Assembly (NCBI GenBank): GCA_037833965.1
Contig: AP031356.1
Location: forward strand, 6,222,501-6,286,500
Length of the DNA stretch: 64,000 bases
Direction of reading: 5' to 3'
DNA from: Marchantia polymorpha subsp. ruderalis
Taxonomy: Eukaryota > Streptophyta > Marchantiopsida > Marchantiales > Marchantiaceae
Every line of letters starts with the position of its first letter. The stretch's first letter is position 1. The position numbers and the translations under genes were made by a program. The notes below the pieces were generated by a model. It made no database searches. It worked only from the letters and a program-made list of their open reading frames with translations, and was not told where the DNA came from. This document shows positions 25,572 through 40,200 of this stretch, one piece after another.

Positions 25572-26400
25572 GTTGACTCTCCACCGAAGATCAAATTCAG
25601 ATCCAGATCCCTCTCAACCTCGTTCGTCTCAATCCCGCAATTCACCCGACCCTAGCACGCCCCGCCTCGCTCCGTCGCTCCACGAATCCAATCGGCTCAC
25701 AGCCGGCCAGCCCGGAGCAGATACTCGACCGATCCTCGTCCCTCCTCTCTCTCTCTCTCTTTCTCTCGTCCAAATCCTCCGCTCCAATCCTCTCGATCCC
25801 AAATCTCTATCTCCTCCGCCCTTCGCACCTGAAGATCCAGTCGACCGCCACTCCCCGTCCTTCCTTCCGCTGACTTGCGAGGCAATAATCGGTGACGGCG
25901 CGGGCCCTGTCGAGCGAAATGATCACACCGCGCACAACAAAAGAGCGAAGCGAGCACGAGCAGCTAGTGGCACTCCAAGCCTCGCCGTCGCCCACTGTCC
26001 TCGTCCTGCCGATTGAGTGCTCCTCCTCCGTCCCTCCCTCGGTTCCTGCCTTCCTGCCTTTCCTTCCTTCCTTCCTTCCTTCCTCCTTTCCTTTCCTTTC
26101 CTTCCCTGCCCGCCCTCGCTCCCTCTCTCAGAGACTCAGAGCTCCAGAGTCCCTTGCCGAGTCTCGTCTTCTCTCGTCGTCTCGTCTCTTCTTCTGCGCT
26201 CCTCGTTCCTTCTCTTCTTGCCTTCGTCCCCCGGGCCCCGTCCCCCGGGCCCCCGACCCCGTCCCCTTCGCCCGCCCGTCCGCCCGCTTGCCAGTCCCTG
26301 TCGCTCATCTCCGCCAGCGCGTCATCCCTTCTCCTCTCCACGTCCCCTTCGTCATTCCTCCTTTTCCTCCTCTATTTTCCCCATGTTCCATTACACGTGA
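25572..26400 (-). promoter_or_regulatory. Upstream region and probable leader of GDI
   Basis: This is GC-richer sequence directly upstream of the GDI start codon, with long CT tracts on the plus strand (GA-rich on the transcribed strand) and a TTCC repeat at 26061-26105. Overlapping plus-strand frames of up to about 220 codons are Pro/Ser/Leu-rich by-products of these tracts. No TATA box stands out, so a broad TATA-less promoter is possible. Confidence 0.45.
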
Positions 26401-28139
26401 CCGAGCAAACATTTATGGTGGCTGCTCATCTATGTTGCATTGGGCTGGGATCATTGCAACATCGAGTTTATGGGTATCCCTGCTCTGGCTTTGAAACTCT
26501 ATGGAAATGTTATCAACAATTTCGATATGTCAGTGAGAGTTTACGATACCATTTGATATATATTATATTAATCTCCTTATTTTATCATAATGATGTTGTT
26601 GTTTTCCTTCCTATGCAGAATGCTAAATGCGCAATACACAAAATTCAATCACGGTGTGTGATGTTTTTTTAGAATTCTCTTGTTATGCTCTTTGTAGAAG
26701 AATTAAACCAGACTGGTCAAGTATTTTAGACACAAGAGGGTTCATTTGAGTTATATTGGCCTAGTCCATGTTAACCGTTTGGCTTCATCCGAATATTACC
26801 TTCTTTTTTCATATATAATATGCATATTTTATTCATGCCAACTTGAGCATCTCTAAAAACCTATTCACACATACTACTTATTTCCCTGGTCCCTTCCCTA
26901 CCTAACTTTGGGGACTTACTTTTCTTATTCTTCCATGCGTTTTTCCTTTTTCCCTTCCCCCTTAAGAACCGGATCCGTTGGATGCATACAATGCGAAGCT
27001 GCAAGCAACTTCTTCATACAGTCATGTCCTAGAATTATAATAATATTCAATTCGCAAAAGTCAAATTCAACTTATCCTCCTATTGTTGTCGAATCTTGGT
27101 AGCTATGTCATTGTGATAACCCGAAGGTGGTGTATAAGATTTCTTTTGATTCGCCAGTATGCAAACGAGGAGCTTACGTGGGTGATCCAAACAATCAACT
27201 CTCTCGAGAAACGGTGGCTTCTCATGACCAGTCTTCATATTCTCCACCATTTCTAGACAAGACACCCTATTATGTTAGCATTTCGTCAAATTTTATCTGC
27301 TCTATTTTTCAGATAATTTTTTATTTTTTTACACTTTTGTTTAAAATTGGGAGAAATTCCACCGATTATTTGGATCAAGCCATTTATGGACATGACGATA
27401 CGCAGATGCGTAAATCTTCACAAGAATCTGGTCTGCATAAGTAGATGAAAGAGACTCCGAATGGCTTCGAGCTATTATATATTAGTCTGCCGTTGAAAAG
27501 AAGGGATCCAAGCTGTGTATCTTTCCACGTCAATCTCAGGTGAGTAAAAGCCGCTTAATAATAATAAAGATTTTTGTTTGATCAGCGGCGTGTTCATCCG
27601 ATCTCTTCATCGGACGGTTCGAGGAGCTCCAGGTGGATGTGATGAAAGGATAGAGTGGTTGAAACCTGCGCATCCGTTCGATTCGACACTCGACGGTTGC
27701 GATCGACGTTCTGGCCCACGCAGTTCGACGCTCCGACATCTACTGGCCTACGCTCCTGTTCTGCTACATGGTACACCTGCTTCGATTCTGCCATCTAACG
27801 GCAGCCCAGGATGGCCTAATCGTGGACAGAGAAACGCCCTATATTCCACCAACTGAACTTCGCATGTTCGGCTTTCCACATGGCATCATTCCATTATGGG
27901 CAACGTGATTGGACTTGCATTCCGTGATTGTATTGTCGATCTTTTATTGGATGGTTGACGGCAAAGCGCGATCCGTATTTTCGAACAAAATAGTCCTAGG
28001 TATTGGGAAGAATATTAAGCACCCTCCTCACATCTTTGAATTCTTCGCCTCAATATCTCAACTGCGAGCGACTTTATTAGGCTTTAGTAAAATACATGTT
28101 TTGATTCTCATTCATCTTCAAAAGTTGTGAAGATGTGAA
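26401..28139. other. Decayed DNA, possible old coding fragment
   Basis: Composition varies here and no intact gene is visible. One plus-strand piece (about 27690-27908) stays open for some 70 codons and reads naturally (RRSDIYWPTLLFCYMVHLL, later YIPPTELRMFGFPHGIIPL). It lacks a start codon and a recognisable family, so it may be the remnant of a mobile element. Confidence 0.3.
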
Positions 28140-31100
28140 TAAATGTAAAGCGTAACACAAAATTTCCAGTGAAAATTTTAATAAACTTAGGGAATTAGTG
28201 TATCTTAAGTTAGTGTATCTTACTTAGTGTAATTTCATTGGAGTGAATATAGAGAGACAACGAAGTAGTGGAGAGCTAATCGAAAGAAACATAAATGGAA
28301 TTTATTATAATTTATTTACTTCATTTGTTTAAGAATCCTTTGTTATTTACATACTCACTGGAGAGTCATTTAAAGTGCGGAGATATATATACTCTTCTTC
28401 AAGTAGGCATCAAGACATGACTAAGGACATCAAGAAAAAACGAAAAAAACGGGAGCGATGGGGAGGGTAGTTTCAGCCCAACTTGCTATACATTGAAGAA
28501 ATTAGAGGAATAAGCGTTTTATCATAGTGAATTTTCACTCGATTAATTGACAAATCTATGACTAACCTTAGCGTTAGATGACAACTTTGTGAAGAATTTG
28601 AAACAAATCCATCCCTACAAGACTTGGAAAAAACTTTTTATACGTTAGTTACCTCGTGGAGCATAAGGGCATTATTACGCATTGAGCCTTGGAGTGAACA
28701 GCAGGGATACATCAATCTACCTAAGACAGCATGAATTTTTGAAATAAGAAACAATGTTCCAGTTTCCGAACATCTCAACCACCCCAAAAAACCTTCAGAT
28801 GACTAGTTACGATTAGCATAAAGGACGTCATACTAATATTGGGGAAACAAAATCCAAGATGTAGAAGATCGAGTGAACTCAAACCATTACTTCCTCAAAC
28901 AGGGGAAAAAAAGTGCAATTTTTTTCTAAGCAAAAAAAAATTTGTAATTTGTCATAGTGAAATATATTTCACGCAAGTACATTATTCAAAAAACAAGAAA
29001 TTTTTAAAGATCAATCTATGAATATATATAGAAATATGAAATTTTTACTTTAAATTTCAACATTCTGAATGGTCATCTACCTATACTTTTTGTGGTCAAA
29101 CCTAAATCTAGAAGATTGTATGTACGAGAAAACGTTATAGAAAGCATGATCTGGATTCTATACCATACACAGATTTTAATGAAGTTTTTTAAAATGACGT
29201 AAAAAAAATTTCACACGTACTTCAATTTTAATTTTGTTGTTTAATATGTATTGAATTTTAAACATTTTTTAAGTGGAAAGATGATTTAATATATAATATA
29301 GTACTAGAAAGAAAACAAATTTTTAACATTTTTTTCTATATGATATAGTTACTTTTATTTGTAATGTGAAATAGACTACATCAAAATCTACAAAGTAGAT
29401 ATGTTGAATTGAAATATTATACACTCTCTTGAAAGTAGTAGAGTATAGCAGTGTATAAGATAAAATTTAGAGCTATGAAGAAGTCATATTCATAGGTTTT
29501 GAAAACATACTTTGCATCAACTCTAATCCCATTCATCTTAAAGAAGTATAATGAGTTTTTAAAAATTTATGTCATGTGTCAGTTTATATGTCATCACAAA
29601 GGAATTTATTGCCTACAACCTACATTAATATCACATCCATGTGAAAAATCTAATCTCACACATCATTGCAAACATCATAATTCCAGTTTCAATATAAAAT
29701 ACTCTATATAGTAATATGATATATACTATAAATAAACGTTTTTAAAAAATCAGAATTCATCATTGATGAAATGTTGTGTTAGATAAAATTTTATTTATTT
29801 CAATATATTCATATATCAAACAAAATTATGATTACATATCAGCATTGATTCTGCATTTTACTTGTTCAATTAATAAACTGAATATTTAATTTCTAATAAT
29901 AACAATTGTTAATAGGATGCGTGTATTTAATTAATCAAGTCAATTTGTAGAAATTTGATCCAATATTTTATTTTTTGTATATATATAGTGTCATCCAAAG
30001 TAATGTAACATGAACAATATTAGCAATTATGAGTATAGAACATTTTTGGCAATAAATGTGTTATATAAATTTGTTTATTAAAATTATATGTTCTTATATA
30101 CTTCTTATCAATATTATGTTTGTATATATATGAAAACGGCTTGTATTTATATGTATGATACAATATGACTTAATTAGTTTTCATAATCGAATCTCCACAA
30201 GAATTCAAATTCAATGATCATCTTAAACAATAATCATTATTGATATATAAAGAATAGCTACAATTCTGTATGAAACTCAATGATAAATTAGTATAGAATA
30301 TGGTATTATGTATTTGTACAAATAAAATATTGAATTATACATGATATTGAAGCTCAATATATAGTAATGAAACAAAAATTGAACTAAATAATGTTTTGTG
30401 ACAAATAATAAATAGATGTTTAAAAACTAATATACAATGTATCTATATTTAAATCACATCTTTACACATATAATATAAAGATTCACATATAAGCACTAAA
30501 TAAATGCATATATGTGAGTGAAGATTTAAAGTAATTTCATATCATACTATTTGTATTCATACATTGAAATCATTGCAAATTTATAATGTACATGAAATTG
30601 ATATATTACTAAGTTTTATCCATTTCATTCAAATACAACCATAACATTAAGTTTGATATTTATTAAAGTTTGCTACTATTCATGCTCATCTAAATTTCCA
30701 ATGGAAAATAAATAAATAGTAATTTTTTATTCAAATTTCATAATTTGAATTTTTTAATAAATTTACAAATAGTATTGATGAAATGCTAGATAATCCAAGG
30801 GTTGTTAATACATAATTATATAAATTATTAATAAAACGCATCAATTTTGTTTAGATTCTTTTTTGTTTAGATTTGTTAGTATAATTGTATGAGTAGAATT
30901 ATATGTTAATTAATTGTTTGAAAAATGACTATATTTGAAGGGTTATGTAAATGCAAATTTATTTTAGTACTATATTGAGTAGAATGATGTTATTCAAACT
31001 TAAATTTTGACTATTGAACATTAATTCAAACCTTTTTTTTAATTTTTTGTGTCACACATTTTGTTTTATTGAAATACCAAATATTTAATTCTTGGTATAA

Positions 31101-34100
31101 AATTTTAGCATTTCATTTTGAAATTGGCATAATGATATCATCTTCATGATGTGTGACAAATCTAATTCATTGAAAAATCCCTTTAATAAATATCAAATAA
31201 CAATAAAACTTTTTAAATTTTAAATATTAAATTCCTATCATTGTTTTTTCATATCAAGAATCATCAATATGTTAATGAAATGAAAGATTTTTAAATTTTT
31301 TAATGTTATTTGACACAAAGTAAATCATATATATATAATATTTTGATTTAAATTCATCAACTATAATTCATATAAGCATGTATTTTTTTATTGATAAAAA
31401 ATATTTTATGAAAAAATTCTATTCTATTAATTTTAAGAAAATGTAATTTTTTATTAATTGAAAAACATATATCAATATAATATTATTCTGTATAAGTAAT
31501 ATTTAAACTCACATCTAAAATAAACCTCTAGTAAATTTAATTTGAAGTGGAAGGAGGTTTAAATTTAGTTGTGTTGATGATAAAATTATATATTATGCTG
31601 CCCATTTTATATAGAAGTATGAGAAGTAGACCGGATTAAATATTTTTTCATAAAGATCTTGTTGTTTTTGTGGATGTAGTACGACAATGAACAATCTAAG
31701 AAAATTATGTTCAACTACATGTATGTTTATTTGTGTATTATGCTGTTTGTTTTTTTATTCTTGCTTTAATATTTGATATTGGAGCGTATCTGCGTGCAAA
31801 ATATACTTGAACTTCTATGATAGCAAGAAATTTTGCCTTGTGGTTATGCGTAATCTAGATTTTGAAAGATGAGGAAATTGATGTGGGCTTGGATTGTCTT
31901 AGAGCTAGACCTGTGTGCTATGACACAATGTAATTTCAAAAAAATTAAATTTGAATACAAATTGATGATTGAGAGTTGATGATCCAAATTAATGATTGCC
32001 AAGTACAATGGCGAGAATATTTGTAAGAATTTATGTATGCTAACAATCACACAATTTCTTTACTCATCACTCAAGTCCAACACACATTGAAACTCCAAGA
32101 TGTTTTGTAAACTCATACTTTCATTGATAAAACAAAACTTCACACAATAAATTTTTTAAGCTTGCTTGAAAATATTTATTCATTCTATCTATTTTTTTAT
32201 CAAATAAAAAATATCATAGTATCATATTATTATTATTATATAACAAATTTTTACTAAGATAAATATTTGTAATAATAAGTTATGAACTATTATAAATGAT
32301 TATGAACAACATGTCATTGATCTAATTAAACCATCTAGAAGCTTTTGTCCTTGTGTTAAAATGATGAAACATTATTTAACACCTTAAAAATTCTAGAACT
32401 TTTAGTTTTTACTTGTAATAATTTTCATTTAGTTACATTTGAACTAAAAATTACTCAAGATGAAGATGTAAATACATTGTAATTGATTATTTATAGTTGT
32501 CACATCAACAATTTTTTTATTTTTTTATAACATTTGAGTATGTTAATTAGTGTGTTGATTGAGAATGACATAAGTGTGTTTAGTAAGTTTATCATCCATG
32601 TCATCAATTTACTAAGAGTGAAATGCATGATGAGGTGATATCTTATATTTTTGTTCTGGCTGTATATATATATATATATTTATTTATTTATTTATTTATT
32701 TATAAAATATATATAATATATATTTAACATGGTTTAAAATCATTCTAGATTTATCTCATATTCAACATTGTATTTTATATTTACGTGATTTTTTTTAAAT
32801 TTTTGGTGTTAGAAAATTTATTCAACTTTAATTTTGATATAATTAATGAATTTTATTACTAAATCAAAGCTAAAATATATTCATTTTATAATCCATATAT
32901 AACTTTCAAAAATATCATAATTATTTTATCTATTAAAAAGCTTGAAGAAGCAATGATAATCTAAGTAGAAATTTTTTATCACTTTTATATTGTTTTTGGC
33001 CAGATGCTTGCTTTGTTTCAATATCATAATGATAATAACACTATTAGTGAGCAATCTAATCTCCATGTAATGCAGATACATAAACCTCCCAATAGTCTTT
33101 AGCATAAAGTATATGATAGATCTGTGATTTAACCTTTTGAAGTACGTGGTTTTTGTAAAGAACTTCAAGAAGACCATTGAAAGTTTTTGAAGATCTTTCG
33201 AAAAGAAAATTGTGGATTGCTTTATTAATGACATGCACAAATAATTGTATATCAAACTTTTTTTTTATTTTTAGTCTAAAAATATATGCAAACAACAAGG
33301 TTGTCAAACCACCTATCATTTTAGAAATACTCTTTTTCATAAGAAGAGATCAAACTTTTATTGCATCATTTGTTTTTTGATCTGCATGATGAAATTATTG
33401 TCAAATCATCTATCATTTGTCTTAAAAAAATCATTAAAAAAAGTTAAATATTATGAAAATAAAATTACAATTCATAAACCCAAACTATTGGGGACAAGAG
33501 ACTAAACAACATAATGACTTAGAATAAAATAAAGATGAAATTATTTATAATATTAATTATTTTCATTAATTTTGATGAAAGTGATCTAAACATTCAAAAT
33601 TGTTAACTTTAAAAAATAAAATCATATCAACATTTTCACATCAAACTTTTACTTCCATCATACATCAATGACATCCAAAAAGTATAACAAGATTTGAGTT
33701 TTCACTTTTTGGATCAAATTATTCTTCTATGTATAGCAAAAGTATTAAAAATGTTTTAGATTTGAAGATGCAAAAACTAATAAGTTGCACACACAAATCA
33801 TCAATAAAAATGGTTAAAACTCACAATAACCTTTGAATATGAAATTTGCAAATTAGAATTGGTATGTTTGAGAAAAACAAACTTAATTAAGTCAATTCTC
33901 AAAAAGCACAATCAATTATGAAGCAAATGAGTTTTCAATTAATCTTAACTTTCAAGTCTTCTACTTTAATTTTGTGCAAAAGATTCATAATCATACTCAC
34001 TATCATTTCAGTGTCCGATACTCTAAACATACACCAATTTCATCATTGGTTGGGATTGACTTTCATCATGAGATTAAAAGATGTAGTAAAAATATATTTG

Positions 34101-36580
34101 TTATCATTATATGAAAAAGATGAAATAGAATAAATGATAGATATTACATAATGATAAAACATAAAACATGTTGCTAAGTTCTAGCAAATAAATACAATAT
34201 GTGATGTGTATAAATGCCTTAATAAGAATAATAAGCATAAAAATAGCTATATTATTATAAAAAAAACAATTTATCAATATAAAATTCAATTCAAGCAAAA
34301 GTTACATTGTATTTGATTATCACAAGTATATTATTTATCACAAGTTTCTCATTGCAAGGATAGTGGATCATCATGGTCAACAACCATTTGTATCTAACAA
34401 CAAACATAAAATTTTGACATCATGTATCAAATGTATAATGTTGTTGTAGAAAAACAAAGTGAAAAATCCGCATTTATCCAAATCTGCGCATTTTATTGAT
34501 TATTTGACAAAAACTTATAATTTTATATGTAATTTTTGCTGTGATGTCAACTCGTCATCTTTTTTTACTCTGATAGATCATGAAAGCAAGACATGATTAT
34601 TGACATTACAATTTAATCCTCTTGTTTGATTTTTTTGCTTCATGTACATATCAAATACTTATGCAACAATTTAATTCATCTGAAAATTTGCTTTATATTC
34701 TATTTAATCTCATTTGTGATTCTTTAAAAAATTCAAATTTGTAAATCCAAAGAGAACATATCATTTGTTGGAATACGTAGGTGATATCTTTCAACTTTAA
34801 TGCTATAATAGTTTTTGCAGTGCATATGTATGAATCAAAAAAGAAAAAAATAATTTAAAAAATAACAAATGCAAAAATACATCAAGTAGATTGAATACCT
34901 CATTTGTATTAACAAAAATAAATGAAGTAAACTAATATTGGCATGTAATGCCATGGATTCAGATTTGTAATGTGTTACAAATGAATGTAACAATACAATT
35001 ATATGCACATTTTTTTAAGATGATGATTACAACTAATTTTTTGATGTGCGTAGTCAAATTTTAACCTTTATTAAAATATATGTAAGTATTTTTTAGAAAA
35101 TTTATTTGTATTAAAGAAATAAATAGAATTGGATGCAAAATCACACCACTAAGTAATTTTCATAAGCATGCTCAATGTTGTTTAATAACATTTTATGTAA
35201 TAAAATATAACTTATATTTTGGAAAGATTACATATTGCAAATACTCATGTCCGCATATCATATATTAAACTTGCAACTTAAAGAATATTCTTCAAAATTA
35301 TGAAAATAAAAAACATGTATATTGACATTGATGGAAAAAAAAAAAAACCATAATGAATTTTTTCTCTTATGTCTTAAATTGAAATAACGAAATACGTGGA
35401 ACACCTGCCAAGAAAATCCAACAATGTATGAACTATACATTTGATAGTGTGTATAGATATATCAATAAATCTTATACTTAAAAAATAAAAAAAATAAAAT
35501 TTATATATGCTCATTCTATCTTTCATTTTATATTCATAATAACTATAGATCAATATATTTCATATAAACAAATCAAAATAAAAAAAGACATACATTACAA
35601 TTTGAGTCAAATGTGTACAAAAAGCATGCAATTGAATGATAATTTATACATAAAAAAAAATATAAAACACATATAACAAAAAAACACATATAAGGAAATT
35701 TTTGTCTGTGCATATATTTTGTGTTCTATGAATATACATATTTGTTAGTATTATAGGTTAGATATGTAATTTTCAATTTTAAATTTATTTTCATTTCAAT
35801 ATATCTTGATAATCTAATGTTGCAATGGATGTTTTTATTATGATGTTATTGATACATGATTTAAATTTGACATATACATGTTATACATAAATTAATTTTA
35901 AAAGACGACATCATAATCAAAATACGAGATTCTGCAATGAATGTGAAATATCATATCAATTTTGCCTGTGAATTGATTGAATATTTTGATCGCAAGAAAA
36001 TTGTATTTGTTGAATTTATAAACAAGAATTTCACATAATGTGGTGTAAGTATCTATCTATGAAACCATCAAAGCTTCCAGATTATGCCTAAAGACCTTGA
36101 TCCATTTTTTCGAAATCTTGATGGTTATTGCTATAATTTTTAGAAATCTAAACGTAATCTAATTTGAATTCTTGGTAAAAACTGCAAGACTGGTATGAAG
36201 TCTTTGAGTTACTAAAGTGATGTTGAAAACTTTGTATGTCAATGGATAAAGCTTTTGATAAATCAAGATTAAAACTTTTATGCACAAGTAGATTGATCTA
36301 AATCCTTTAACCATGAGTTTGTAGATTCATATACTTTATCACTTTATTATTTAGTGTGTATGTGTTTCTATTGAGAATTCACTAGAATTGAAGCAAGAAT
36401 TTCAGCTTTTTTCTCCATTACAGATTTATAATTTTTAATATATTTAAAATTGGATGATGTTCCATTCCACAAACACATACTATTTCATCTTTTGAATGTG
36501 CGTCGATGACACTAGTCAATTTACACCAGAAAAAAAACTAGTATGGTGTGCAAGTTCTTATGAATGTTGCACTACAAACC
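28140..36580. other. Long AT-rich desert
   Basis: More than 8 kb of very AT-rich DNA carries no gene. In 30001-30960 I count only three CG dinucleotides, and a line I counted has 15 G+C in 60 bases. A TA/TTTA simple repeat lies at 32664-32701. Minus-strand frames at 32926-33340 read weakly like a worn transposase, but I cannot assign them. Confidence 0.6.
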
Positions 36581-37214
36581 CATGGAACAACAATGCAGAA
36601 TTTGCTTTGATTCGCACGTCAGATTTGGGGAAATGAAGGGTCGGGAGTGTAGATTTATAATTAAATCTTCTGATTATTAACCTTTTTTGTCCGAATCACA
36701 GAGAAACGTTCGACTTTAGCATTCTTGTTACCTGTTAATACAGGAGGATGAGTTTCAGAACTTCAGTCTCTCCAGACTAAAGTTTTCACTTCGCAGAGCT
36801 GAAAAGCTAATGAGGAACCTGGAAATATAATAGAAATTAAGTTAATAACCACATTTAACGTAAGGAAATTGGATAAGAGAGAGCAACTCACCTTACCCAT
36901 AAATGTTGAGTCTGCTCAATATTTGAGTTTGCCGAATTGTCGGTTGCTCTTCCATACAAGAAATTTGTTTTGAGCGGTAGCAGCATCTGGACGTGATTTA
37001 CTTTTAATATTGATCGGTTGGAAACAAAGAGCCCTTCGGAACGTCGAGCAATCTATTCTGTTTATAAAGGCTTCCATGAGCTCGACAGCGTGAGGAAGTG
37101 CTTGATAGCCCCACATTGGTGTCGCCATAGCCGCACTTGCCACAAAAGACGATATAAACGCCTGGAAAGGATTGCGCTCCGGTCGCTAGGAGCATGCCGG
37201 AGTAGTGGCTGAAT
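36581..37214. other. Upstream region of the MnmE gene
   Basis: G+C rises again towards the MnmE start codon at 37215. Two overlapping minus-strand frames (62-75 codons) within 36916-37195 are not recognisable. The region presumably holds the promoter and short leader of the MnmE gene. Confidence 0.4.
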
Positions 37215-40200
37215 ATGGCTCGTGTGTTGCGGCACCTGTTTCCTGCCTGTCACTCAAGGTTCGAGCTTCAATTCCAGTTGATTGGTGTCTGTCACTTCTC
37301 GTTCTCGTGGATGGTGACGATCAGAGCAGTGCAACCAATTCAGGTGACGATTGACGCTCATGTGCAGCACATTTCTCGATTGAAAACTGAATTGTGTGGT
37401 GTTTTTCCTCAGAGTTTGGAGGGAATTTCGACAGCCCTCGCTGTCGTTCGGGAGCCGAATATGCGCAAGCTACCCGTATCAAGCTGCCTCTCATTCTCAA
37501 ACTGCTGAAAGTCCCGCAACCTCTTCTAGAAGATCTGGTATGCCCACTTAGCGAAGTGCTTATGCCTGTTGCATTTAACACTGAAACCAGGCTATGCAAT
37601 TATTGGTTTCTACGTACGGAATTATTTACAAGATTTTTTATTTGCAGGTGAAATTTCTATTGTTCACGGGGACTCAAGAACCGTGGACAACGAGAAAACC
37701 AATGGATATTCGGGTTCAACATATACTTATGAGGATACTATTGCCGCCATAGTTACTTCTTTAGGAGGTCAAGATGGTTCCGTAGCAATTGTGAGGCTAT
37801 CTGGATCATCTGCGGTGTCAATTGCCGGGCAGCTATTTCGGCCAGCAAGAAAGTCCAGAAACGGGGCTTCCTGGCAACCCAAGAGTCATAAAGTCGAATA
37901 TGGAACGGTTGTGGACTCTTCTGGAGCGATTATTGATGAGGTGTGTTGATCTTATACAGTAAAAGCTTTCGCTGTCATTTTTTCTCGTTGTGAGCATAGA
38001 AAGGAGACCCGTACTCTTGTTCGATTGTTCTAAGCCCACACTCTGCACCTTGGCAGGTTCTAGTCGTGCCCATGCTGGCTCCTAGGTCATATACAAGAGA
38101 AGATGTGGTGGAGCTGCAGTGTCATGGGGGTAGTATCTGTGTCCATCGCGTCCTTCAACTTTGTCTTCAATCTGGAGCAAGGCTTGCTAAACCTGGTTAG
38201 TTCTTCTACTGACTTGTTCTGAGAAATTGTGATCTGGTTACCATCTGCCTTTTCTGGATTAGAGGGGAGGAGTTGTTCGCCATTTTAGGATTGATACTTT
38301 TGAAGTCTTGTAATATTGTAATTAGCTGCCGCCGAAGTCATCACCTTTTTTTCCGAAGTGTATCTTGATCCTAGACCATGAGCATCGACAAACTCACCGG
38401 ACTGATGTTTACTTTTTGGTTGTAATAATAGGGGAGTTTTCAATGCGAGCCTTTTTGAATGGGCGTTTGGACCTTGCTCAAGCAGAGAATGTGGCCGAAC
38501 TTATTTCCGCGAAATCTTCAGTGGCAGCCGAAACTGCTTTAGCTGGAATGCAGGTTAGTGAACTCTGACGGGTTTGTATCTGGCATTCTTCAGTTGGGCG
38601 TGCTGGATAATAGCTCCGTCATGGCTGCATTATCCAGGTTTTACGCTTGTTCCTACGTTCTAAAGAAGTGAGGTCTCTAGTAGTTTCGATTACACTTCCG
38701 TATTCCGAAAACATATAGAGGGAATATTATGACTGCCGGAAGTGTTCATTTCTTGATTGTCAAACCTGTTGCATTTAGGGAGGGTTGTCATCATTGGTCC
38801 ACACCATCCGGGAACAGTGCTTGGAGCTGCTGGGGGACATCGAAGCGAGACTCGATTTTGAAGACGAAATGCCTGTTTTAGAACAAGCGGAAGTTGTAAG
38901 TAAAATTGACTCCATGTGGGAGCGTTTACAAGAAGCGTTAGGAACTGCCAGGCGAGGAGAGCTACTGCAAGCTGGTTTGCAGGTAAGACATGAAGCAATA
39001 TGTGTGGAGCGTGGCCGCACAGTTGTCAAGGCCTCGTCTATGACCACGCAGCTCTGACGGCAATCTTTAGAACATGTAGAAGTTCCCTAGAATCGAGTGT
39101 CAACATGTCACACATCGGTAGTCTTATACACTAGTGGTTGTGTGTAAGACTCATGTAGCTTGCATAGATCACTTCTAACCAGTGGCAGATGTTTCTCTTT
39201 CAATGGAGAAGTGCTTTTCAATTTACGGGGTTCATATGTACGTCCATCACATTATCCTTGTCAACGAACTTTAGTGGACTATCTATCTTTACAACGAAAC
39301 ATATGTAATTACGAGGGCCTGTTGCTATTTCCCACTTCCTCCTTTAACTGATCCAACGCATTGGGGACATTTTAGGTCGCGATTGTCGGAAGACCTAATG
39401 TTGGAAAATCCAGCCTCCTAAACGCTTGGAGCCAAGTAGGTGGGTTCTGCATCTTGTTACGATTTATGTTTGCGTATCTGGTCTAGCATTTCTCAACTCT
39501 TTCAATTTTGGAAGCATCAAGTTCTCTCTTATTCCCTCACAGTTTTTCCTGAGGAAAGTTCTCTTTCGTTGATGGATAGTTCTTCATTGATTGTGCAGAG
39601 TAGTAGAGCAATTGTTACAGATGTTCCCGGAACAACTCGCGATGTAGTGGAAGCAGATGTAGTGGTGGGCGGTATCAGCGTTAATCTTCTCGATACAGCG
39701 GGTATACGAGCCACTGATGATCTCGTGGAAAGCATAGGTAAAACAAAAGAGCTGTTCTTCTTTCCTTTGAAGATGGAGGGATAGATGAGAGAGCATTATA
39801 TGAGTGATCAATAAGGCTCATTCATGCTGCTCGGATATCCTTGACCAATGTATACGAAAGGTGTATCCGACTTCTTGCTAAGTGAACACGTGAACTGCAG
39901 GAGTACAGAGATCAAAAGCCGCTGCAAAAGGGGCCGATATAATTGTGATGGTCGTAAGTGCGTTGGATGGCTGGACACCACAGGACAATGACATCTTTGA
40001 AGAGATTTGGGAATGTCCTACAAGTCTCCAAGGAGGGACAGCATCCTATTCAAATGGGTCGTTGAGTTCCTCAAAGGTGAGAACACAGAAGCGGACATGG
40101 ACAAATAAACTTACTGATTTGAATACTTGTTACTCATCTTATCTCTTCTTTGTGAGGAAACTGACCTTTGTCGTTGCGGACTGCAGATCGCGCAGGTGCC

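Noticed and set aside
25333-26494. Several Pro/Ser/Leu-rich plus-strand frames up to about 227 codons
   Set aside because: They derive from CT and TTCC tracts in the GDI upstream region and overlap each other in different frames.
32926-33340. Overlapping minus-strand frames reminiscent of a hAT-type transposase
   Set aside because: The likeness is vague, there are frame breaks, and no terminal repeats or key residues are visible.
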